From: MAG-121220-bin8 sp964433845
GTDB taxonomy: Bacteria > Bacteroidota > Bacteroidia > Flavobacteriales > Flavobacteriaceae
NCBI GenBank assembly: GCA_964433845.1
Contig: CAYSTA010000003.1
Location: forward strand, 1-64,000
DNA length: 64,000 nucleotides
Direction of reading: 5' to 3'
Of this stretch, positions 56,362-64,000 are shown one piece after another. Every line of letters starts with the position of its first letter. Position 1 is the stretch's first letter. Made by a program: the position numbers and the translations under genes. The notes below the pieces were generated by a model that was not told the origin of the DNA, made no database searches, and saw only the letters and a list, made by a program, of their open reading frames with translations.

Positions 56362-59190
56362 CTACATCGAAGTTAATTCTTTTTTTAAATATTCTGATGT
56401 CGGACTTCTTAAGTTTTTTAATAAATCTTCTGGAGACCCACTAAATATAATTTCTCCACCATATTTTCCGCCATTTGGACCAATTTCAATAATATAATCT
56501 ACAGTTTTAATTACATCCATATTGTGTTCAATAATTATTATTGAATTTCCCTTATTAGCTAATTTATTTATCATATCTAAGAGAACTTTAATATCCTGAA
56601 AATGAAGCCCTGTTGTGGGTTCATCCAAAATATATAATGTGTTGCCTGTATCTTTTTTTGATAATTCAGTTGCAAGTTTAATTCTTTGAGCTTCTCCACC
56701 TGATAGAGTAGTGGATTGTTGACCTAAAGTAATATAACCAAGACCAACTTCTTTAATAGTTGCTAGCTTTCTTAAAATTTTTGGATAGTTATTAAAGAAA
56801 ATACATGCCTCATTAATTGTCATATTAAGAACATCTGAAATAGATTTTCCTTTATATCTAATTTCTAATGTGTCTCTATTAAATCTTTTTCCATTACAAT
56901 TGTCACAATTTATATAAACATCTGGAAGAAAATTCATTTCTATTTTTTTTAGTCCTGCGCCTTGACAAGTTTCACATCTTCCCCCAATAACATTAAAACT
57001 GAATCTGCCAGGTTTATATCCTCGAATTAAAGATTCTGGAATCATTGTAAAAAGTGATCTAATATCACTATAAACACCAGTATATGTAGCAGGATTACTT
57101 CTAGGAGTTCTTCCTATAGGAGATTGATTTATCTCAATAACTTTATCAATATGTTCCATGCCTATAATTTTTTTGTAAGGCATAGGTTCCTTAACTCCAT
57201 TAAAAAAGTAATTATTCAATATAGGATACAATGTTTCATTAATAAGTGTAGATTTACCACTACCGGAAACACCTGTTACACCTATAATCATTCCTAAGGG
57301 AAATTCAATATCAATATTCTTTAGATTATTTCCAGTACATCCAGTTAGTTTTAGTTTTTTTTCAGATTTTTGACGTCTTGTTTTAGGAACTTCTATTTTT
57401 TTTGATCCATTTAAATATTGTGATGTTAATGTTTTCTTTTTTATCATTTGATGAAATGATCCTTCAAAAATTATTTCCCCACCGTTTTTACCTGCATTTG
57501 GACCAATATCAATTATATAATCTGATCTTTCCATAATTTCTTTATCATGTTCAACAACAATTATAGAATTCCCAATATCTCTTAAACCTTTTAAAGATTC
57601 AATTAGTTTTGAATTATCTCTTTGATGTAAACCTATACTTGGTTCATCTAAAATATATAATACTCCAACTAATTGAGATCCAATTTGTGTAGCTAATCTT
57701 ATTCTTTGTGATTCTCCACCTGAAAGTGACCGAGATGGTCTATCTAATGAAAGATAATCTAGTCCAACATTTAATAAAAAGTTTAATCTTTTATTTAATT
57801 CTTTAATAATTTCAGCGCCTATTATTTTTTTTCTTTTATTGAGTTTTGATTCAATTTCAGAGAACCAATCTTTTAAAACAATAATATCCATTTTACATAA
57901 GTCTGTAATACTTTTTGAATCTATGTAATAATGCATTGATTCTCTGTTAAGTCTAGATCCTAAACAAGTAGAACATTCTACCTTATCCATAAATCCTTTT
58001 GCCCATCTTTTTATTCTAGAAGAATGATTCTCATTATATTGACTTTCAATAAATGGAATAATTCCTTCAAAATCAATTTGATATTTTCTTGTTAAGCCTA
58101 ATGTTTTTGATTCAACTGAAAAAGTTTCATTTCCTCCATATAAAATTATATTAAATGCTTCTTGAGGAATCTTTTTAATTGAATCTTTTAAGCTAAAATT
58201 ATATCTTTTAGCTATTGCCTCGAGTTGTTTAAAAATCCAAGAATTTTTATAGGTTCCAATTGCAATAATTCCACCTGCATATATTGAAATATTTTTATCC
58301 GGAATAATACTTTCTATATTAATTTGATTTACTGTCCCAAGACCATTACATTTATTACACATCCCTTTGGGAGAGTTAAATGAAAATGAATTTGGTTCAG
58401 GTTGTTCGTAAGAAATTCCAGATTTAGGACAAACCAAGTTTCTACTAAAGTATTTTGTACTATTATCTTCCTCATTAATAACTATTAATGACTCATTTCC
58501 GTGATACAATGCAGTTAATACACTTTCCTTTAATCTTTTTAAAGACGATTTATTGTTTTCAACTAATAATCTATCCACAACTATTTCAATATCATGTATC
58601 CTATATCGGTCAAGTTTAAGATTTGAAACAAGATCTTTAATCTCCCCATCAATTCTAACTTTTACAAATCCTTGTTTTCTAATAGTAACGAATAATTCTC
58701 TATAATGTCCCTTTCTAGCTTTTATTACTGGGGAAAGAATGGTAATTTTTCTATTAATGTAATTCTCTAATATTAATTCAATTATCTCATCATCATTATA
58801 ACTTATCATTTTTTCATGAGAAACATAACTATATGCATCAGCTATTCTTGAGTAAAGTAGTCTTAAATAATCATAAATTTCTGTTATTGTTCCAACAGTT
58901 GATCTAGGATTTTTTGATGTTGTCTTTTGCTCTATAGCTATTACTGGAGATAAACCGTCTATTTTATCTACATCAGGTCTTTCTAACCCACCTATAAAGT
59001 TTCTGGCATATGCAGAAAAGGTTTCTATATATCTTCTTTGTCCTTCAGCATAAATTGTATCAAAAGCTAAAGATGATTTTCCGCTTCCAGAAATTCCAGT
59101 AATAACAACTAACTTATTTCTTGGTATGTTTAAATCAATATTTTTTAGATTATGAGCTTTTGCTCCATTGATTGAAATTACATCATTCAT
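56362..59190 (-). CDS. uvrA: excinuclease ABC subunit A
   Basis: Damage-recognition ATPase of nucleotide excision repair. 942 residues, two ABC domains: Walker A GISGSGKSSL (32-41) and GVSGSGKSTL, signatures LSGGESQRIRLA and LSGGEAQRIKLA, and the zinc module GRCETCQGAG/CDNCNGKRF. The first zinc module is altered: C254-P-K-S257 and C278-x2-C281, so one usual cysteine is serine; I recall this in other Bacteroidota. It heads an operon with the LOG and M1-like genes; uvrD is at 42778. Confidence 0.97.
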   Translation of the reverse strand: MNDVISINGAKAHNLKNIDLNIPRNKLVVITGISGSGKSSLAFDTIYAEGQRRYIETFSAYARNFIGGLERPDVDKIDGLSPVIAIEQKTTSKNPRSTVGTITEIYDYLRLLYSRIADAYSYVSHEKMISYNDDEIIELILENYINRKITILSPVIKARKGHYRELFVTIRKQGFVKVRIDGEIKDLVSNLKLDRYRIHDIEIVVDRLLVENNKSSLKRLKESVLTALYHGNESLIVINEEDNSTKYFSRNLVCPKSGISYEQPEPNSFSFNSPKGMCNKCNGLGTVNQINIESIIPDKNISIYAGGIIAIGTYKNSWIFKQLEAIAKRYNFSLKDSIKKIPQEAFNIILYGGNETFSVESKTLGLTRKYQIDFEGIIPFIESQYNENHSSRIKRWAKGFMDKVECSTCLGSRLNRESMHYYIDSKSITDLCKMDIIVLKDWFSEIESKLNKRKKIIGAEIIKELNKRLNFLLNVGLDYLSLDRPSRSLSGGESQRIRLATQIGSQLVGVLYILDEPSIGLHQRDNSKLIESLKGLRDIGNSIIVVEHDKEIMERSDYIIDIGPNAGKNGGEIIFEGSFHQMIKKKTLTSQYLNGSKKIEVPKTRRQKSEKKLKLTGCTGNNLKNIDIEFPLGMIIGVTGVSGSGKSTLINETLYPILNNYFFNGVKEPMPYKKIIGMEHIDKVIEINQSPIGRTPRSNPATYTGVYSDIRSLFTMIPESLIRGYKPGRFSFNVIGGRCETCQGAGLKKIEMNFLPDVYINCDNCNGKRFNRDTLEIRYKGKSISDVLNMTINEACIFFNNYPKILRKLATIKEVGLGYITLGQQSTTLSGGEAQRIKLATELSKKDTGNTLYILDEPTTGLHFQDIKVLLDMINKLANKGNSIIIIEHNMDVIKTVDYIIEIGPNGGKYGGEIIFSGSPEDLLKNLRSPTSEYLKKELTSM

Positions 59191-59251
59191 TTAAAAAAAA
59201 TCAAACATGCAATTTACGATTTTTACAGCAGTTTTAAGTTCTATATACAAA

Positions 59252-60931
59252 CTAATATCCTATAGATTTATCGTCACCTCTTTTATCTGCAGCTCCAAAT
59301 ATAACTCCATCTTTATTAACATGAATAGCATCAACTCTTCCAATAGAACTAGGATAATTATTTAAGTAATATCCTTTTTCTAGTAGTGACTCCTTGTCTT
59401 TATTAATTATTGCTTTAGATTCATAATAAATTAAATCGGGCAGCCATAGGTGGTAAAATCTTGGTGAGTTTACAGCTTTATTAATATTAAAATTAAAATC
59501 TTCAAAGTTTAATATAGTTTGCAAAACAGATGTAATAATAGTTGGTCCTCCTGGACTACCTAAAACTAAGTGCAATTTGTTATTTTTTTCAACAATAGTA
59601 GGGGTCATTGAGCTTAACATTCTTTTATTAGGCTCAATAGAGTTTATTTCTCCACCAGTTAGGCCAAACATATTTGGAACACCTGGTTTAATTGAAAAAT
59701 CATCCATTTCATTATTCAGAAAAAACCCTAAATTAGGCGGGAAGATTTTAGAACCATAATTTCCATTTAAAGTTGTAGTAACTGAAACAGCATTTCCAAA
59801 CCTATCAACTATTGAATAATGTGTGGTCTCCTCACTTTCTTTAAAATTAATTTTACCAGGATTTATAGATTCTGACTTAGTAGAATTATCAAACGAGAAG
59901 TTGTTCATTCTATCAGAAAGATAGTTTTTTGAAAGCAATTCATTTATAGGTATATAATTAAAATCAGGATCTCCAAGATATTCACTTCTGTCAGCAAATG
60001 CTCTGCGTTCTGCTTCAACTAATAATTGAATGTATTTAATACTATTGTGATTAAATTGTGAAACATCAAAAGGTTCAATCATTTTAAAAATTTGTCCCAA
60101 AACTATTCCTCCAGAAGATGGAGGGCCCATTGAAATTATATTAAGATCCTTATATTTAAAAGTTACTGGTTTTCTCCACACAGCTTTATAATTTTCAAAA
60201 TCTTTTTCTCTAAGAATCCCATTTCTTTTATTCACATATTCAATAATTTCTTTACTTATAGATCCTTTATAAAACTCATCTCTTCCATTTTTTAAAATTA
60301 ATTTTAAAGATTTTGATAAAGATTTATTAATAAATAAATCGCCTTCTTTAAAATCCTTGTTAAATAAGGATATTGAATCATTTAAAGAATTAATTAAATT
60401 TTTAGAAGAGTTTAATGAATATGCTTGCCTTTTAGTAAGAAAATATCCTTTTTCAGCCAATTCAATTGCTGGTGCAAAAAGGGTTTCTAAAGGTAAGGAT
60501 CCAAATTTATCATAAACTTCAAATAAGCCAGCAACTGTGCCTGGAATTCCAATAGCTAAGGATCCATCTATACTTAACCCTTTTATTTCATTTCCTTCTT
60601 CATCTAAGTACATATTCTTAGTTGATAGACTAGGAGATTTTTCTCTATAGTCTAATGAACCTATTGAATGATCAGATAATCTATAAATCATAAAGCCACC
60701 ACCTCCTAAATTACCTGCATTTGGATAAACTACAGACAAAGCTAAATCAGTAGCTATCATTGCATCAAACGCATTACCACCTTGCTTTAATATACTTATG
60801 CCAGCTTGGGAAGCTTCAACCTTTGCAGAAACAACTACTCCATTTCTATAGCCATCTTCTGGTATATTAGAATCACATGAAAAGAATATAATTGAAGATA
60901 AAAGTATAAGAATTTTATTTTTAAAGAACAT
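59252..60931 (-). CDS. ggt: gamma-glutamyltransferase, lipoprotein
   Basis: Cleaves glutathione and other gamma-glutamyl compounds in the envelope. 559 residues; lipoprotein signal with FFSC (C19). GGNAFDAMIA, GNLGGGGFM, GPPSSGGIVLGQ, and ETTHYSIVD, in which the threonine starts self-cleavage and acts as the nucleophile, then NNEMDDF and LGSPGGPTI. All key residues are kept, so it should mature into two subunits. Divergent from glmM; no neighbours in the same unit. Confidence 0.95.
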   Translation of the reverse strand: MFFKNKILILLSSIIFFSCDSNIPEDGYRNGVVVSAKVEASQAGISILKQGGNAFDAMIATDLALSVVYPNAGNLGGGGFMIYRLSDHSIGSLDYREKSPSLSTKNMYLDEEGNEIKGLSIDGSLAIGIPGTVAGLFEVYDKFGSLPLETLFAPAIELAEKGYFLTKRQAYSLNSSKNLINSLNDSISLFNKDFKEGDLFINKSLSKSLKLILKNGRDEFYKGSISKEIIEYVNKRNGILREKDFENYKAVWRKPVTFKYKDLNIISMGPPSSGGIVLGQIFKMIEPFDVSQFNHNSIKYIQLLVEAERRAFADRSEYLGDPDFNYIPINELLSKNYLSDRMNNFSFDNSTKSESINPGKINFKESEETTHYSIVDRFGNAVSVTTTLNGNYGSKIFPPNLGFFLNNEMDDFSIKPGVPNMFGLTGGEINSIEPNKRMLSSMTPTIVEKNNKLHLVLGSPGGPTIITSVLQTILNFEDFNFNINKAVNSPRFYHLWLPDLIYYESKAIINKDKESLLEKGYYLNNYPSSIGRVDAIHVNKDGVIFGAADKRGDDKSIGY

Positions 60932-60975
60932 ATTTAAAATTTGTGTAAATGTAAGTTAAAAAGTTATTCTAATTG

Positions 60976-60983
60976 TATATTTG
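60976..60983 (+). promoter_or_regulatory. -7 element for glmM
   Basis: TATATTTG matches TAnnTTTG exactly. Using the spacing seen at the SRP RNA (about 5 bases), transcription would begin at 60987-60988, the A of the ATG. It overlaps the alternative TTG start, which argues for the ATG. Confidence 0.5.
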
Positions 60984-60987
60984 TTTT

Positions 60988-62376
60988 ATGACGTTAATTA
61001 AATCAATTTCAGGAATAAGAGGAACTATTGGCGGTAAAGTAGGTGAAAATTTAACTTCAATTGATGCTGTGAAATTTGGTTGTGCTTATGGATCATGGTT
61101 GAAGAACAATTCTAATGATTCAGATATTTCCGTTGTTATAGGAAGAGATGCTAGAATTTCGGGAGAAATGATTCAAAATTTAGTTCAAAATTCACTTGTC
61201 TCATTAGGCATTAATGTTATCGATTTAGGATTGTCTACAACACCAACAGTAGGACTAATGGTAAAAGAATATAACGCAAATGGAGGGATTGTGATAACTG
61301 CTAGCCATAATCCTGCTGAGTGGAATGCTTTAAAACTATTAGATAAAAACGGAGAGTTTTTAAATAAAACATCAGGAGAAAAAATTATAGAAATTTCTGA
61401 ATCTGATTCATATGTTTTTTCAGAAATTTTAGATTTAGGTAACATATCAAAAATAGAAGATTCTATGAAAACACATATAGATTCCGTTCTTAGTCTAGAT
61501 ATTGTAAATACTGAATTAATCAAAAAAACAGATCTTACAGTTGTAGTTGATGGAATAAACTCATCTGGTGGAATAATTGTCCCAATGCTTTTAAATGAAT
61601 TAGATATAGATTTTTCAACCATCTATTGTGATCCATCTGGAAATTTTCAACATAATCCAGAGCCACTTAAGAAAAATCTTAAAGATTTATGTAAAAGGGT
61701 AATAGAAGAGAAGGCAGATCTTGGAATAGCAGTAGATCCAGATGTAGACAGACTTGTTTTTATTTGTGAAAATGGTGAAGTTTTTGGTGAAGAAAATACA
61801 TTAGTAGCATGCGCTGATTATGTTCTGAGTAAAAACCCTGGCCCAACTGTTTCAAATCTCTCTTCAACTAGAGCATTAAATGATATTGCGAAATCATATA
61901 ATCAATCATACTACCCCAGTGCGGTTGGTGAAGTAAATGTAGTTACTGAAATGAAATTAAAACAAGCAGTAATTGGAGGAGAAGGCAATGGTGGAGTTAT
62001 TTATCCAAAAAGTCATTATGGAAGAGATGCAATAGTTGGGATTGGATTGTTTCTTTCTCTATTGTGTGAAAGAAAAATTAAGGTAAGTGAGTTGCTTTCT
62101 AACTACCCCAAATATTATATGACTAAAGAGAAAATCACTATTTCAAGTGAAATCAACTTAGATACTTTATTGATAGAATTGTCTAAGAAATACGAGAATG
62201 AAGATATTAATATGATTGATGGTTTAAAGATTGATTTTGAGGAAAGTTGGGTTCATTTAAGAAAATCCAATACTGAACCAATAATTAGAATTTATAGTGA
62301 AGCTAAAACACTAGAAAAAAGTATAGATTTAGTTAAAAACATTCAAGAAGAAATCGCCTCTTTAATTAATCTTTAG
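60988..62376 (+). CDS. glmM: phosphoglucosamine mutase
   Basis: Converts glucosamine-6-phosphate to glucosamine-1-phosphate for peptidoglycan and LPS. 462 residues from the ATG. Active-site serine in TASHNPAEWNALK, metal site DPDVDRL, sugar site GEGNGGV and phosphate loop RKSNTEPIIRIY. It could instead be a phosphomannomutase of the same family; the GlmM-like length and Bacteroidota pattern favour GlmM. The in-frame TTG at 60973 is rejected. Its end overlaps the acyltransferase gene by 11 bases. Confidence 0.9.
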   Translation: MTLIKSISGIRGTIGGKVGENLTSIDAVKFGCAYGSWLKNNSNDSDISVVIGRDARISGEMIQNLVQNSLVSLGINVIDLGLSTTPTVGLMVKEYNANGGIVITASHNPAEWNALKLLDKNGEFLNKTSGEKIIEISESDSYVFSEILDLGNISKIEDSMKTHIDSVLSLDIVNTELIKKTDLTVVVDGINSSGGIIVPMLLNELDIDFSTIYCDPSGNFQHNPEPLKKNLKDLCKRVIEEKADLGIAVDPDVDRLVFICENGEVFGEENTLVACADYVLSKNPGPTVSNLSSTRALNDIAKSYNQSYYPSAVGEVNVVTEMKLKQAVIGGEGNGGVIYPKSHYGRDAIVGIGLFLSLLCERKIKVSELLSNYPKYYMTKEKITISSEINLDTLLIELSKKYENEDINMIDGLKIDFEESWVHLRKSNTEPIIRIYSEAKTLEKSIDLVKNIQEEIASLINL

Positions 62377-63250
62377 GTGCCTTATCCTTGTGTTTAAATC
62401 TATTATGTGTCCAAAAATATAATTCAGGATAATCTTTAATTTGTTTTTCAACTTTTGAAAGATATATATCTGTAATTTCATAATCTTTATATTCATTAGG
62501 GTGTTCTGAAATCATTTCAACAAAAACCTTATAATAACCTCTTTTAACTTTTTTCATTTCACCAAATGCTACTGGTATATCGTGTGCTTTAGCAATTCTT
62601 TCAGATCCCGTAAAAACGGGAACTTTAATTCCAAGAAATTCTTTCCAATATGTTATTGATCTTATTTGTGCAGATTGATCGGCAGCCATTCCATAAAGAA
62701 AAAGTTTGTTCTCTTTAATTTGATTCTTAATATATGTACCTGTTTCATATCTAGAAATCAGTTTAGCTCCATGTTTTAATCTTATTTTTTTAACTAGATC
62801 ATCTAAATACTTGTTTGATAGGGGAGTATAGATTGCGAAAGGAGTATGAGGAGTATGATAACCAATGGACATGAAATATTCAAATCCCCCATGGTGAGCA
62901 ACCATAAAAACAACACTTTTATTTTTTTTGGCAAGTTCATCTAAAACTTCTCTATTTTCTACTACAAACCTTTTTTGAATTTCCTTAGGAGATATCGTAA
63001 AAAACTTAAACATTTCGAAAAACACATCTGTTATATGTCTATAAAACTTTTTTTCTATTTCTATGAGCTCTTTTTTTGAGTTTGAAATTTTTGAAATCTC
63101 TAAATTAAATCTTACTATTTTTCTTCTATATCTAAAGACATAGTATAAAAAGTAATAGGTAATATCAGAACAGAAATATAATATTCTAAAAGGAAGATAA
63201 GATATAGCTAAAATTGCGGGATATACTATTAGATATGTAACTAATTTCAT
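62366..63250 (-). CDS. LpxL/HtrB-family lipid A acyltransferase
   Basis: Adds secondary acyl chains to lipid A at the inner membrane. About 294 residues from the ATG at 63248-63250 (a TTG at 63268 would add six). N-terminal membrane segment 1-25 (VYPAILAISYLPF). Catalytic HX4E is seen in VAHHGGFE. GMAADQSAQIRS and the FGEMKKVKRGYYKV stretch also fit. Together with glmM and the lptF/G and lolA genes it belongs to envelope assembly. Confidence 0.92.
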   Translation of the reverse strand: MKLVTYLIVYPAILAISYLPFRILYFCSDITYYFLYYVFRYRRKIVRFNLEISKISNSKKELIEIEKKFYRHITDVFFEMFKFFTISPKEIQKRFVVENREVLDELAKKNKSVVFMVAHHGGFEYFMSIGYHTPHTPFAIYTPLSNKYLDDLVKKIRLKHGAKLISRYETGTYIKNQIKENKLFLYGMAADQSAQIRSITYWKEFLGIKVPVFTGSERIAKAHDIPVAFGEMKKVKRGYYKVFVEMISEHPNEYKDYEITDIYLSKVEKQIKDYPELYFWTHNRFKHKDKAPKD

Positions 63251-63440
63251 TAGTGTAAATATATTCAATTATATCTGGTATTTCTTATATTATCAAGTTA
63301 TATTTAAAGAAAAAAACATTTATACCTTCTTAATAATTTTAGCGACAGTATTTATTTCTTTAAAAGGTTTTAAAGACCTGGCTTTTTTTAACAAATACAA
63401 ATTTGAGGTAAGATCAATCTTAAATGGAGAGAAAATTAGA

Positions 63441-63953
63441 ATGTTTTCTTCTGGTTTTTTACACGTAGATTATAACCATCTTGCATTAAACCTCTTTACA
63501 TTATATATTTTTTCTGATCAAGTAATTGGTAGGGTAGGTGCAATTAACTATTTGATTATATATATAACAAGTCTTTATATCGGGAATTATTTTGCATTAA
63601 AATTTCATAAAAAAGAACCTTTTTACTCAGCAGTAGGTGCAAGTGGTGCAGTAACAGGAATAGTTTACTCATCAATAATACTTTATCCTGAAATGAAGCT
63701 TATAATGATTTTTCTTCCCATCCCATTACCTGGGTATGTTTTTGGTGTTGCATATTTACTGTATAGTATTTATGGAATGAATAAAAATTTAGGTAATATT
63801 GGTCACACTGCTCATTTTGGAGGTGCAATAGCAGGATTATGTATGACTATTTTATTTAAACCTGAAATAGTAGATGAAAACTTTTGGATAATAATCTTAA
63901 TGATTTCTCCTATAATTCTATATATGTTCAATTTGAAAAGAAAGATCTTTTAA
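63441..63953 (+). CDS. rhomboid-family intramembrane serine protease (true start upstream, no normal start codon)
   Basis: Intramembrane protease with the catalytic serine in GASGAVTG and histidine in GHTAHFGGAIAGL; GFLHVDYNHLALN is the usual loop-1/TM2 region. From the ATG at 63441 it has 170 residues but lacks the first membrane helix. The same frame is open back to 63201, and codons 63318-63440 encode YTFLIILATVFISLKGF and a following segment typical of family N-termini. In that stretch there is no ATG, GTG or TTG; an ATT at 63318 is a candidate. Either a rare start or a small sequence error explains this. Confidence 0.85.
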   Translation: MFSSGFLHVDYNHLALNLFTLYIFSDQVIGRVGAINYLIIYITSLYIGNYFALKFHKKEPFYSAVGASGAVTGIVYSSIILYPEMKLIMIFLPIPLPGYVFGVAYLLYSIYGMNKNLGNIGHTAHFGGAIAGLCMTILFKPEIVDENFWIIILMISPIILYMFNLKRKIF

Positions 63954-63956
63954 TAT

Positions 63957-64000
63957 TTATTTTGCTAATAGGATAGAAATTCTTTTATCCAATTCTGGGC
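63957..64000 (-). CDS. possible 3' end of an unidentified leftward gene
   Basis: On the minus strand a frame enters from the right edge and ends at TAA (63957-63959), the last residues reading PELDKRISILLAK. It starts 3 bases after the rhomboid stop, which fits the packed convergent ends seen elsewhere. Only 13 residues are visible, too few to name. Confidence 0.35.
   Translation of the reverse strand, partial: PELDKRISILLAK

Noticed and set aside
1..64000. CRISPR array, prophage, transposon or defence island
   Set aside because: No regular spaced repeats, integrase, transposase or toxin-antitoxin pair is recognisable; base composition and gene content look uniform.

Overview
The window is a dense, AT-rich, core-genome segment of a member of the Bacteroidota, most likely class Flavobacteriia, possibly a streamlined marine lineage. 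The evidence for this is: repeated Bacteroidota-type promoters (TTG, about 20 bases, TAnnTTTG) with no clear Shine-Dalgarno sites; many TTG/GTG starts; tiny intergenic gaps; a fused E1 alpha/beta dehydrogenase; a RibB protein whose GTP-cyclohydrolase half is degenerate; and several short lipoprotein signals ending in S-C. I see 50 supported protein genes, two uncertain gene ends at the window edges, one tRNA (Ser, UGA) and one signal recognition particle RNA. I see no phage, insertion sequence, CRISPR array or defence island.

Layout. 1-337: possible gene tail, shared terminator and tRNA-Ser. 338-8187: a TSUP permease, then leftward genes for ribB, an LptF/LptG permease, LolA, FtsK and an NhaC antiporter. 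8299-14281: rightward lpd, pabB, tilS and a DsbD-like reductase. 14301-16861: leftward aldehyde dehydrogenase, DUF2141 and nitroreductase. 17041-22427: the ilvD-ilvB-ilvN-ilvC operon behind a leader terminator. 22450-30671: dnaN, a SAM hydrolase, phoH-purC, the leftward miaA/exonuclease/yggS/oxidoreductase operon, pcm and smpB. 30814-34770: glyA, a glutamine cyclotransferase lipoprotein, the SRP RNA, a short-chain dehydrogenase and a transaldolase-like aldolase. 34767-46790: a degenerate thioredoxin-fold lipoprotein, an ABC-F ATPase, DUF2007, pheT, recG, uvrD and a DEAD-box helicase. 46924-52706: an OmpA-like lipoprotein, a glycosyltransferase, a small PD-(D/E)xK protein, holA and the fused E1. 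52759-60931: an M1-peptidase-like protein with an outer-membrane barrel, a LOG-family protein, uvrA and ggt. 60988-64000: glmM, an LpxL-type acyltransferase and a rhomboid protease.

Most genes are housekeeping: replication and repair (dnaN, holA, uvrA, uvrD, recG), translation (pheT, tilS, miaA, smpB, SRP RNA), branched-chain amino-acid synthesis, and envelope assembly (LolA, LptF/G, GlmM, LpxL, OmpA). I did not find a clear new multi-gene system. The most unusual items are proteins that keep a fold but lose or alter catalytic residues: the M1-like barrel protein, RibB-X, the ABC-F protein with one good and one bad ATP site, and the CxxC-less thioredoxin lipoprotein. Others are an intact but unexplained PD-(D/E)xK protein beside holA, very short or leaderless mRNAs, a rhomboid gene with no normal start codon, a repeat-rich glyA promoter and a terminator just before ilvD. 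Comparisons to families are from memory of those families; no searches were run.
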